From the NCBI GenBank assembly GCA_019636795.1, contig JAHBWW010000006.1:103253-167252 (forward strand): a stretch of 64,000 nucleotides of DNA. Direction: 5' to 3'. Source of the stretch: Phycisphaeraceae bacterium. GTDB lineage: Bacteria > Planctomycetota > Phycisphaerae > Phycisphaerales > UBA1924. Each line of letters starts with the position of its first letter. Positions within the stretch are counted from its first letter, which is position 1. Position numbers and translations under genes: made by a program. The notes beneath the pieces are model-generated. The model had not been told where the DNA came from and made no database searches. It worked only from the letters and a program-made list of their open reading frames with translations. Positions 26,647 to 34,627 of this stretch are shown here, piece by piece.

Positions 26647-27999
26647 TCAGTAGGCCGGGGGCACAAGCTCCGTGTGAATCGCATCGACGTGGCGCTTCGA
26701 GAGTCTGTGTCGCGTTCGATAGGACAGTTCTCGGCAGGGACGCTGCGCCGCTGCGCACTCAGCCGAGTCCAGTCGAGTCGCATACCAGCGCGCCAGCGGC
26801 GCGGATGTCGCACCGTGAAGCATCACACTGAGCACCACGGTGAGCATGACGACCGCGAACAACAAATCAGAATGCGGCACCGTCAATCCTTCGAGCAGCA
26901 GAAGGCCGAACAACGCCGACGCCAGCCCGCGGGGACCGAACCATCCCAAGAAGATCCGAGTCTCCAACGATGTTCTCAGCCCGAGGAGACTCACCGATAC
27001 GGCGATCATTCGTACGCCCACGAGAGACAGCACCGCGTATATCGCGATTTCCCAGGTGACAGACGCGAGGGCCTCCTCCACAAACATGACACCAACAAGG
27101 AAGAAGGTCAGCAGCATCAGCAGTATGCCCTCGGGCTCCGCAAAATCGGCCATCGTTTCCGTTGAACGTCGCGAAAGATTGCCGAAGGTGAGGCCACCAA
27201 CATAAGCCGCAATGAAAGCGTTGCCACCAAGATGTTCCGCCCCGATCGCGGCGAGGAGCGCTAACGACACGCCTGATAGCGCGCAGAACGCGCCGTCAAT
27301 CCACTCCCGCCGAATAGAGTGGTCGAGGCACTTTGCACCCAGCCCGCCGATAGCGACGCCCGCGATCAGCCCGAGCAGTAATTGCAGTGACGCAAACCGC
27401 ATCGCGCCGGGGAATGAGTGGTACGGTGAATCTGGCATGCTCTCGGGACCAGCAACGCTTGCCATCCATGCAAAGAACAAGATGAGCGGGACCGCCAGAC
27501 CATCATTGAGACCACTCTCGACGCAGAGTGCCTGCCGGACGCGGAGCGGCACCACATCGCTTGACACCACTGCGTGACTGAGCGCTGCGTCTGTGGGCGC
27601 GAGGATTGCAGCAAGAAGTGCGAGTTCCCACACACCAAACTGTGGAAAGAGGAGCCACGCAGCGGTCATACCAATCGCGATCATCAAGGGCATGCCGATG
27701 CCGAGCATCCTGGCTGGCATCGCAAGGTCCCGACGCAACGCCCTCAAGTCGATCCGGGCGGCATCCGTGAAGAGCAGGACAATGAGCGCAATCTCACCAA
27801 AGACGCGTACAAGTAAATCGACCCCGACTGTGGACGAGAGCGTTATCTGGTTTGTGCGCTCTGCCACAAATCCAAACGCAAGCCCCGCGCCAAGGAAAAC
27901 CATCTGCCCGGTTACAATCCCTCGCGAGAGAAGACGCGAGAACAACCCGTACGCGAGCAGCAATGCCGATATGACGATGAGCCCGTGTTGCTCAAGCAT
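26647..27999 (-). CDS. CPA1-type Na+/H+ antiporter
   Basis: A 450-residue NhaP-like cation/proton antiporter with about 12 membrane helices spread over residues 5-410. The family's TDAALSHAVVSSDVVP and ESGLNDGLAVPLILFF motifs, including the Asn-Asp pair, are present. It would exchange Na+ or K+ for protons at the inner membrane. It is transcribed toward the PD-(D/E)XK-like gene, and a 12-base palindrome (GCGAGCGCTCGC) lies right at its stop. The C-terminal tail from about 415 is short and hydrophilic. No operon partner is visible. Confidence 0.88.
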   Translation of the reverse strand: MLEQHGLIVISALLLAYGLFSRLLSRGIVTGQMVFLGAGLAFGFVAERTNQITLSSTVGVDLLVRVFGEIALIVLLFTDAARIDLRALRRDLAMPARMLGIGMPLMIAIGMTAAWLLFPQFGVWELALLAAILAPTDAALSHAVVSSDVVPLRVRQALCVESGLNDGLAVPLILFFAWMASVAGPESMPDSPYHSFPGAMRFASLQLLLGLIAGVAIGGLGAKCLDHSIRREWIDGAFCALSGVSLALLAAIGAEHLGGNAFIAAYVGGLTFGNLSRRSTETMADFAEPEGILLMLLTFFLVGVMFVEEALASVTWEIAIYAVLSLVGVRMIAVSVSLLGLRTSLETRIFLGWFGPRGLASALFGLLLLEGLTVPHSDLLFAVVMLTVVLSVMLHGATSAPLARWYATRLDSAECAAAQRPCRELSYRTRHRLSKRHVDAIHTELVPPAY

Positions 28000-28535
28000 G
28001 CGTCGCTCCGGACGGCAGCGGTCGAGACCTCACAGAGTCTAACGGAGGGCCGCGGCCGGGTGCTTGGGCGACGAAGCTCCTTCACTGTCTGTCAGCTCCC
28101 TGAGCGCGAGCCGATGAGTACACATCAGAGACCAGGAACACCCCGCCTTTCGGATGCTGCGACTGCGCGAGGATCGATTTGGCAACTATTGCGTGAGCAG
28201 CTTGGGTGCCCGCGGGATGTCGGCTGTTTGGCCACCCTGCGCCGCGACCACCCCACCCGCAATGGAAAAAGCCACCGCGGCCTGAGTAAGCCACGATGTC
28301 GCGGACTCTCCCCCTTATCATGGTCGAATCTCCTCGTGGTGTGCGCCGGCCCTCGCGATGCAACGATCATACCGATACTCCCCTGGTCGACTCCACGTGG
28401 AGAGCGGACGGGGGGCCGTCCGGCGAAGCGGCGACGACGTTCGATGGGAGTCGCAGCCCTGAGCATGAGTTGTAACTGTGACGATCGGGACTACTTGCAA
28501 CTGCGGCCCGGGAACGCTCCGAATAAGGTGACACA
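28000..28535. other. intergenic stretch, no gene supported
   Basis: About 535 bases between the antiporter and the PepSY gene. One minus-strand frame around 28200-28310 would encode a signal-like Ala/Val/Gly-rich run, but its upstream frame is stopped at once and the GGAG-ATG pair there is in a different frame. A decayed small exported protein is possible. I call nothing here. Confidence 0.4.
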
Positions 28536-29288
28536 ATGAAGCCGAGAAAAGCGATCTATCGTGTCCACCGCTGGATTGGCTTGATCGTTAGCCTCCAACT
28601 CCTTGCCTGGAGCACCGGAGGATTCCTCTTCAGCATTCTCTCGCTGGACAACGTGCGTGGAGAGCGCGACATCGCAGCGACACCGTACGAGCCCATGCCC
28701 GCAAGTGCCGTTGCGGCTCTGCCAGAGCACATTCGACCTCACGTGGCGTTGCTCAAGTCGCAGCACCCGAACTTGGCGACTGTCGCGCTCCGCGACAGAG
28801 GGTGCGGAACCGCTTGGGAAGTACACGCCACTGACGGCAAGTTCATCGCACGGCTTGACGACGTCACGGGTCAGCCACTCCCGGACCTCACGGAAGACGA
28901 TGCTCTTTCTATTGCCGTTCGAGACTTCGCCCACACGGCAGCAGTCAAGAGTATCGACTTGATCGCATCGAACCCACCTATCGAGTATCGGAAGGGCGCC
29001 CTTCCCGCGTACGTCGTCACACTCGACCATCCGAAGCGCCCGCACATCTATATCGATGCGCGCACAGGCGAAGTCACGGCACGACGCAATCGCTCGTGGC
29101 GTGTCTTCGACTTCTTCTGGATGCTGCACACCATGGACTACGCCGGAAGGGACGACTTCAATCATCCGCTGCTCACGGGGTTCAGCGTGCTCGCCATCGC
29201 CACGTCAGGTTCAGGGCTGGTTCTTTGGGGCTGGCGGGTCCTGCCCCGACACCGCTCGGTACGCCCCGGCGAGCCGACTGGACTCTGA
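28536..29288 (+). CDS. PepSY-domain membrane protein
   Basis: A 250-residue PepSY-associated protein: TM1 at about 12-38 (RWIGLIVSLQLLAWSTGGFLF), an extracytoplasmic PepSY part at about 75-190 (VTLDHPKRPHIYIDARTGEV), and TM2 at about 205-232. The HRWIG start and DFFWMLHTMDY motif match membrane PepSY proteins linked to iron or copper reductases. It may belong functionally to the metal block, although 535 bases separate it from that block's end. The mechanism is not known. Confidence 0.8.
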   Translation: MKPRKAIYRVHRWIGLIVSLQLLAWSTGGFLFSILSLDNVRGERDIAATPYEPMPASAVAALPEHIRPHVALLKSQHPNLATVALRDRGCGTAWEVHATDGKFIARLDDVTGQPLPDLTEDDALSIAVRDFAHTAAVKSIDLIASNPPIEYRKGALPAYVVTLDHPKRPHIYIDARTGEVTARRNRSWRVFDFFWMLHTMDYAGRDDFNHPLLTGFSVLAIATSGSGLVLWGWRVLPRHRSVRPGEPTGL

Positions 29289-29426
29289 CTTTGACGACCG
29301 GGAACCGCCAATCGGTGGGATTGCGGCCGGCTAGGCGGCTGCTCCGCTTTGGTCTGGACACGCGAGACCCGATGGGTATACTGAAACTGCGATATGGCCC
29401 ACTCCGTCTAGGATATTGCGTAACGG

Positions 29427-30233
29427 ATGTACCCAATGGCCGATGGCATCGAGTCCAATAACCGCGACTTGCTGGAGCGCCTCCACCGCTCTTTCGAGGG
29501 TCCGTTCACCCCCGCCGATGCGGCCGCGGTGCTGAGCCTAGAGCAGCCGCGAGCGCGCCGCCTGTTGGCCTACCTCGCGTCGCGGGGATGGCTCTCCCGC
29601 GTGAGGAGGGGGCTCTATACAACGGTCCCACTCGGGGCGACCTCACCTTCTGATTGGCGAGAGGACCCGTGGATTGTCGCCGCGAGCACGTTCGCGCCGT
29701 GCTACATCGGTGGGTGGAGCGCGTGCGAGCACTGGGGGCTTACCGAGCAGGTCTTCCGCGACATCGTCGTAATCACGGCGCGCGCGGTCCGCAGCACCAT
29801 GCAGACCGTGCAGGGCACACCGTTCCTGATCAAACAGCGAGCAGAACAACTTCACTTCGGCACACGGACCATCTGGCGGAACCGGCTGCGTCTCCTCGTC
29901 TCAGACCCCAGCCGAACGGTCGCGGACATCCTTGACGACCCATCGCTCGGAGGCGGCCTCCGTCACATCACCGAGGTCATCGGTGAGTACCTTGATGGTG
30001 AGCACCGCGACACGGACACGCTCCTCAAGTATCTCGAACGCCAGGGCAACCGCACAGCGTTCAAGCGGCTGGGTTACATCCTCGAGACCACGCGCCGCGA
30101 GCCGAAATTTGCGGAACTCTGCCGCGAGCGCATCAGCACGGGGCTCTCGGCGCTCGACCCTTCGGTCAAGCGCAAGGGCACGATCTCCAAGCGCTGGAAC
30201 CTCCGCGTCAACGTCGGACTTGACGCCTCCTGA
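29427..30233 (+). CDS. abiEi: AbiEi-type antitoxin of a type IV TA pair
   Basis: A 268-residue protein of the AbiEi family, the antitoxin and autorepressor of AbiE toxin-antitoxin and phage-resistance systems. The N-terminal winged helix (residues about 15-60: LEQPRARRLLAYLASRGWLSRVRRGLY) is followed by the AbiEi core (YIGGWSACEHWGLTEQ; DPSRTVADILDDP). Start at 29427, with a second ATG three codons later. A TATACT box at 29377-29382 with CTGGAC 17 bases upstream is a possible promoter. The toxin gene begins 9 bases downstream, the usual order. Confidence 0.85.
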   Translation: MYPMADGIESNNRDLLERLHRSFEGPFTPADAAAVLSLEQPRARRLLAYLASRGWLSRVRRGLYTTVPLGATSPSDWREDPWIVAASTFAPCYIGGWSACEHWGLTEQVFRDIVVITARAVRSTMQTVQGTPFLIKQRAEQLHFGTRTIWRNRLRLLVSDPSRTVADILDDPSLGGGLRHITEVIGEYLDGEHRDTDTLLKYLERQGNRTAFKRLGYILETTRREPKFAELCRERISTGLSALDPSVKRKGTISKRWNLRVNVGLDAS

Positions 30234-30242
30234 AAGCCACGC

Positions 30243-31631
30243 ATGATCTCACGCATCCACATCGATGAGCGTGTGCGCGAATGGGGCCTGCGCGAGGACG
30301 TGATCGAGAAGGATTACGTGCTCGGGTGGCTGCTCTGGGGAATCGGGACCGAGCCAGAACTCGCCGAGCAGTGGGCATTCAAGGGGGGAACCTGTCTCAA
30401 GAAGTGCTACCTTGAGACGTACCGTTTCTCGGAAGACCTCGACTTCACCATCGTCCCCGGCGGTCCGATCAACGCGGAGGATGTTGAGCCCGTCCTGCTC
30501 CGGATGCTCGACCGTGTTGGGCAAGAGTCGGGCATCAACTTCGCGCAGCAGGCGCCCCGGTTGCGGACGGCCGCACCGGGACGCTACACCGAGGGGCGCA
30601 TCTACTACATCGGACCGCGCCAGAGTCCCACTGTCGCCCGTGTGAAGCTCGACCTGAGCGGCAGCGAAGTCATCGCACGCCCGACCGCTGTGCGGCCCAT
30701 CTCCCACCCGTACCCCGATGACCTGCCCGACCCGGGCGCGGTTCGGTGCTATGCGTTCGAGGAGGTCTTTGCGGAGAAGATCAGGGCGATGGGGGAGCGC
30801 GGTCGCCCGCGCGACCTCTACGACATCGTCAACCTCTACCGGCGCGAGGACCTGCACGGCCAACGTGACCTCATCGTCACGGTCCTGCGCGAGAAGTGCC
30901 ACACCAAAGGAATTCCGGTCCCGACCTTCCGCGCAATTGAGCAGGCGCAGGCACGGGCCGAACTTGAGGCCGAGTGGCAGAACATGCTCGGGCATCAGCT
31001 CCCCGTCACGCCGCCCTTCGAGGCGTTCTGGTCGGAGCTTGCCGCGCTATTCGAGTGGCTCGAAGGCGTCAGAGAGCCCGTCGTTCAAGACCGCATCAGC
31101 GTTGCCAGTGCCGGTGCCGAGGACGCATCCTGGACGCCGCCGCGAACCGTCACCACCTGGGGTGGGGCTGCACCCATGGAATCGGTGCGCTTCGCCGCGG
31201 CGAATCGGCTCTGCGTCGAGCTTCGCTACAACGGTACGACGCGCCTGATCGAGCCCTATTCCCTCCGGCGTTCGCAGGCGGGAAACCTCCTGCTTTACGC
31301 CATCCGCACGGACTCTCGGGAGCCGCGCGCATACCGCGTGGACCGCATCCAGGGGGTCCGGGTCATGGACCGCGTCTTCACGCCTGTCTACCGAGTCGAG
31401 ATCGGCGCCGCAGGCCCGCTCTCGGCCCCGCCGGTCACGGATGTCAGGCAATCGGTGCACCGCGCGCGGCCGTCAAGCTCTGAACCCGTCTACATCATCC
31501 AATGCCCGTCCTGCGGCAAGCAGTTCCGCAGGAAGACGCGAGACATGACGCTCAGGAGTCACAAGACGCCGGACGGGTACCAGTGTCACGGTGGAGGACG
31601 AGGCTCTCTTGTCGATACACGATACGGGTGA
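30243..31631 (+). CDS. abiEii: AbiEii-like nucleotidyltransferase toxin fused to WYL-like and zinc-finger domains
   Basis: A 462-residue protein. Residues about 10-225 are the AbiEii nucleotidyltransferase: FKGGTCLKKCY and FSEDLDFTI carry the G-G/S and DxD features, and FAEKIRAMGERGRPRDLYDI is the conserved later motif. AbiEii-type toxins are usually about 300 residues. Here residues about 310-395 look like a WYL domain (LCVELRYNGTTRLIEPYSL...VDRIQGVRVMD). The C-terminus has a Cys/His finger (CPSCGKQF...HKTPDGYQC). The extension may sense a ligand or nucleic acid. Co-transcription with AbiEi is very likely. Confidence 0.82.
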   Translation: MISRIHIDERVREWGLREDVIEKDYVLGWLLWGIGTEPELAEQWAFKGGTCLKKCYLETYRFSEDLDFTIVPGGPINAEDVEPVLLRMLDRVGQESGINFAQQAPRLRTAAPGRYTEGRIYYIGPRQSPTVARVKLDLSGSEVIARPTAVRPISHPYPDDLPDPGAVRCYAFEEVFAEKIRAMGERGRPRDLYDIVNLYRREDLHGQRDLIVTVLREKCHTKGIPVPTFRAIEQAQARAELEAEWQNMLGHQLPVTPPFEAFWSELAALFEWLEGVREPVVQDRISVASAGAEDASWTPPRTVTTWGGAAPMESVRFAAANRLCVELRYNGTTRLIEPYSLRRSQAGNLLLYAIRTDSREPRAYRVDRIQGVRVMDRVFTPVYRVEIGAAGPLSAPPVTDVRQSVHRARPSSSEPVYIIQCPSCGKQFRRKTRDMTLRSHKTPDGYQCHGGGRGSLVDTRYG

Positions 31632-31671
31632 GCGCCGAGTGTACCCATGGGATAAACCGGCGCGATTGAGC

Positions 31672-33018
31672 ATGACCGACCACGACCGGCACGACCACGG
31701 ATCTGATTACGAGAAGGGCAGCGTCACGCTGACCGGCTCGATCGCGATGGGCACCGGCGTCATGATCGGCGCCGGCATCTTCGCCCTCACCGGGCAAGTC
31801 GCCGAGCTCGCCGGCGGCCTCTTCCCGGTGGCCTTCATCGCCGCGGCGGTCGTCGTCGCGTTCAGCGCGTACTCGTATGTCAAGGTATGCAACGAATACC
31901 CATCCGCCGGCGGGATCGCGATGATTCTCAAGAAGGCGTACGGGCCGGGCGTCGTCACCGCCGGGTGCTCGCTGCTCATGTACTTCTCGATGGTCATCAA
32001 CGAGAGTCTGGTCGCCCGAACGTTCGGCACGTACACGATGCGGATCTTCGGCGAAGGCTCCGATTCGTGGCTCGCGCCGGCGCTCGGTGTCGGGTTGATC
32101 GTTGCCGCCTTCGTCGTCAATCTGCTCGGCAATCAGGTGATCGGCGGACTGAGCAAGATCACCGCCATCATCAAGATCGGCGGAATCGCCGTGTTCGCGG
32201 GCATCGGCCTGTGGGTGTCGGGACTCTCCTCCGGCACGCTCATCGGAGACGGCTCACCGTCCGAGGCCGAGGGTGGTGCCGCGGGTTTCCTCGCGGCGGT
32301 CGCGCTCTCGATCCTCGCCTACAAGGGCTTCACAACCATCACGAACAGCGGTGACGAGATCAAGAAGCCCAAGAAGAACGTCGGCCGTTCCATCATCTTT
32401 AGTCTGCTCATCTGCACCGGGCTCTACCTGCTCGTCACGCTCGCGGTCGCCGGCAACCTGTCGGTCGATCAGATTATCACCGCTCGGGACTCTTCCCTCG
32501 CCGAAGCCGCTCGCCCCGCAGTCGGACGATGGGGTGAGTGGCTCACCATCGGGCTTGCGATTATCGCGACGATCTCCGGCATTATCGCCAGCATGTTCGC
32601 CGTGTCGCGGATGCTCGCGATGCTCACCGACATGGAGCTCGTTCCGCATCGCCACTTCGGCATGCCCGGGCGCATCCAGAAGCACACGCTGGTCTACACC
32701 GCTGTTATTGCACTCGCGCTGACGGTCTTCTTTGACCTCAGCCGCATTGCATCGCTCGGCGCGATCTTCTACATCGTCATGGACATGGCGATCCACTGGG
32801 GCGTGTTCAAGCACCTGCGGCGCGAGTTGGGCGCCCGCGGTTGGGTTCTGCTCACGGCACTCGCGCTCGACGCCGTCGTGCTCGGCGCATTCCTGTACAT
32901 CAAGCTCACGAACGACCCTCTGGTCGTCGGCGTCTCCGTCGGCGGCATGGCCCTGATCTTTGGCGCCGAGTGGTGGTTCCTGCGGAAGGAGGCTGCATCC
33001 CGTGACGCAGAAGACTGA
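31672..33018 (+). CDS. APC-family amino-acid permease
   Basis: A 448-residue transporter with about 12 membrane helices. The first helix has the APC signature (GTGVMIGAGIFALTGQ). The His/Asp-rich start (MTDHDRHDHGSDYEKG) is hydrophilic. I chose the ATG at 31672; a GTG at 31591 with the same frame would overlap the toxin gene by 41 bases and add 27 residues without a helix. It imports or exchanges amino acids or related amines; the substrate cannot be read from the sequence. The 3' end overlaps the start of a broken metal ATPase gene. Confidence 0.85.
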   Translation: MTDHDRHDHGSDYEKGSVTLTGSIAMGTGVMIGAGIFALTGQVAELAGGLFPVAFIAAAVVVAFSAYSYVKVCNEYPSAGGIAMILKKAYGPGVVTAGCSLLMYFSMVINESLVARTFGTYTMRIFGEGSDSWLAPALGVGLIVAAFVVNLLGNQVIGGLSKITAIIKIGGIAVFAGIGLWVSGLSSGTLIGDGSPSEAEGGAAGFLAAVALSILAYKGFTTITNSGDEIKKPKKNVGRSIIFSLLICTGLYLLVTLAVAGNLSVDQIITARDSSLAEAARPAVGRWGEWLTIGLAIIATISGIIASMFAVSRMLAMLTDMELVPHRHFGMPGRIQKHTLVYTAVIALALTVFFDLSRIASLGAIFYIVMDMAIHWGVFKHLRRELGARGWVLLTALALDAVVLGAFLYIKLTNDPLVVGVSVGGMALIFGAEWWFLRKEAASRDAED

Positions 33019-33840
33019 ATCCCGAATCGACCCAGTCTGGCATGAAGGTCTCCCCCGGCAACGCGGCAGACCGCTTCGAGCACGACGGCACCGAGCACCT
33101 CTTCTGCTCGACGAGCTGTGCAGAGAAGTTCCGCGCCGATCCGGCCCGCTACCTGGAGAACCAAGACGAGGGTGCGGACCACGGCGACCACTCCTGCAGC
33201 GATCACGAAGCGAAGGCCGACTCAGCAGCAAGGCGCGAAGGGTCCAAGGACGCCATCTACACCTGCCCCATGCATCCCGAGGTCCGCCAGGTCGGCCCCG
33301 GTGACTGCCCGAAGTGCGGCATGGCGCTCGAACCCGTTGACGCGACCGCGGAGCAGGACGATACCGAGCTCCGCGACATGACCCGCCGATTCTGGATCGC
33401 GACCGCCTTTACGGCGCCGCTGCTCGTCCATGTCATGGGAAACATGCTCTTCGGTCATGTGTTCGAGTCGTGGATCGGTCCCGCCGCGGGTCAATGGGCC
33501 GAACTCGCGCTGGCGACCCCCGTGGTGCTCTGGTGCGCGTGGCCGTTCTTCGTCCGGGGTGCCCGCTCGATCCGGACCGTGCAACCGAACATGTGGACGC
33601 TCATCTCTATCGGCGTCGCGATCGCGTACGTCTTTAGCGTCATCGCAACGATCGCGTCGGGCTTGTTCCCCGAAGCGCTGCGCGGCGATGATGGCCGAGT
33701 CGGCGTCTACTTCGAGGCCGCTGCGGCCATTGTCACGCTCGTGCTCCTCGGCCAGGTCAAGGAACTCCGCGCCCGCCGCCAGACCGGCGGCGCATCCGCG
33801 AACTCCTCGAACTCGCACCGCGAGTGCGGTTGAACAGAAG
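33002..33840 (+). pseudogene. remnant of a heavy-metal P-type ATPase (YHS + HMBD N-terminus)
   Basis: The N-terminal third of a CopA/SilP-type ATPase. A GTG at 33002 with a GGAGG site begins a frame reading RIDPV. The expected CGMKV Cys motif is broken by a two-base loss, and the frame resumes at ATG 33042 as MKVSPGNAADRF. A YHS domain (FCSTSCAEKF), a heavy-metal-binding domain (YTCPMHPEV...CPKCGMAL) and the first membrane helices follow. At about 33790 (RARRQTGGA) a one-base loss shifts the frame; the old frame would read IRELLELAPRVRLN. Nothing after about 33836 matches, so the actuator, CPx, DKTGT and nucleotide domains are missing. Confidence 0.8.
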
Positions 33841-33994
33841 CCCGATCCATGGGCGGATGGGGCCCTCCCCTTGAACACCGCGACAACGGCAGGCCAATCC
33901 CATCACCGGCGCGGGCAAATCATGCCCCCAATTCTCGGCTGAGATGGAGTAAACTCTTGGACTCGGCTCTGCTCAACTGTTCCGGAATCATCAC

Positions 33995-34627
33995 ATGAGC
34001 ACGCAAGTCCCTATCCCAAATGGAGATGGCGCAGACCCGGGACTCTCGGAGGCGACCCTAACGCCAGCCGAGATCGCCCTGGCGCTGGAGACCTACTATC
34101 CTCGCTTGAAGGGGCTTGTTTGGGCCCAAATGGTCAAGCTGACCGGTCGGAGCCCAGACCAGTTCACCGAAACTCCCACCGTTCACACCAACGACCTCTG
34201 CATGGCCCTGCTCAATCAGCGGAAGCCCTTCCGTGACGCGGAGCACCTGATGGCGGTGGCCTCGATCCGGTGCACGCGGATCGTCGTTGACTATTTGCGC
34301 AAGCGTGGTCGAGCAAAGCGCGGGGGCGGCAACCGTGGCGTGCCGCTCGCGACCGACACCCCGGACGGCCGCCCCGGCCCCGAGGCCTGGCTCATGCGTG
34401 ATGGGATCGAGGATGCCCTGACGCGGTTCGCAGAGGAGCACCCAAGGAAGTCACAGGCGCTCATGCTGCGGGCGTTCATGGGACGCTCGACAGCAGACAT
34501 CTCGGAGATGCTCGGTATCTCCACCGCCACGGTTGAACGCGAACTGAAAGCAGCCAGAGCGTACCTCCAAGCATCATTGAGTGATTGGAATGAGTCGATC
34601 GATGAACGATCCGCCACCCACAAGTGA
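33995..34627 (+). CDS. ECF sigma factor, planctomycete type
   Basis: A 210-residue sigma-70-family protein of the ECF group common in Planctomycetes (TIGR02999-like). Region 2 is at about 30-105 (YYPRLKGLVWAQM...DAEHLMAVASIRCTRIVVDYLRKR), and region 4 at about 140-195, with a helix-turn-helix ISEMLGISTATVERELKAARAYL. It would direct RNA polymerase to its own promoter class. The kinase gene overlaps its 3' end by tens of bases. In such pairs the kinase often controls the sigma factor, which is inferred here. Confidence 0.87.
   Translation: MSTQVPIPNGDGADPGLSEATLTPAEIALALETYYPRLKGLVWAQMVKLTGRSPDQFTETPTVHTNDLCMALLNQRKPFRDAEHLMAVASIRCTRIVVDYLRKRGRAKRGGGNRGVPLATDTPDGRPGPEAWLMRDGIEDALTRFAEEHPRKSQALMLRAFMGRSTADISEMLGISTATVERELKAARAYLQASLSDWNESIDERSATHK

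Noticed and set aside
28200-28363. Small minus-strand exported protein
   Set aside because: The GGAG-ATG start and the signal-like hydrophobic run are in different frames, with stops between; at most a decayed gene.
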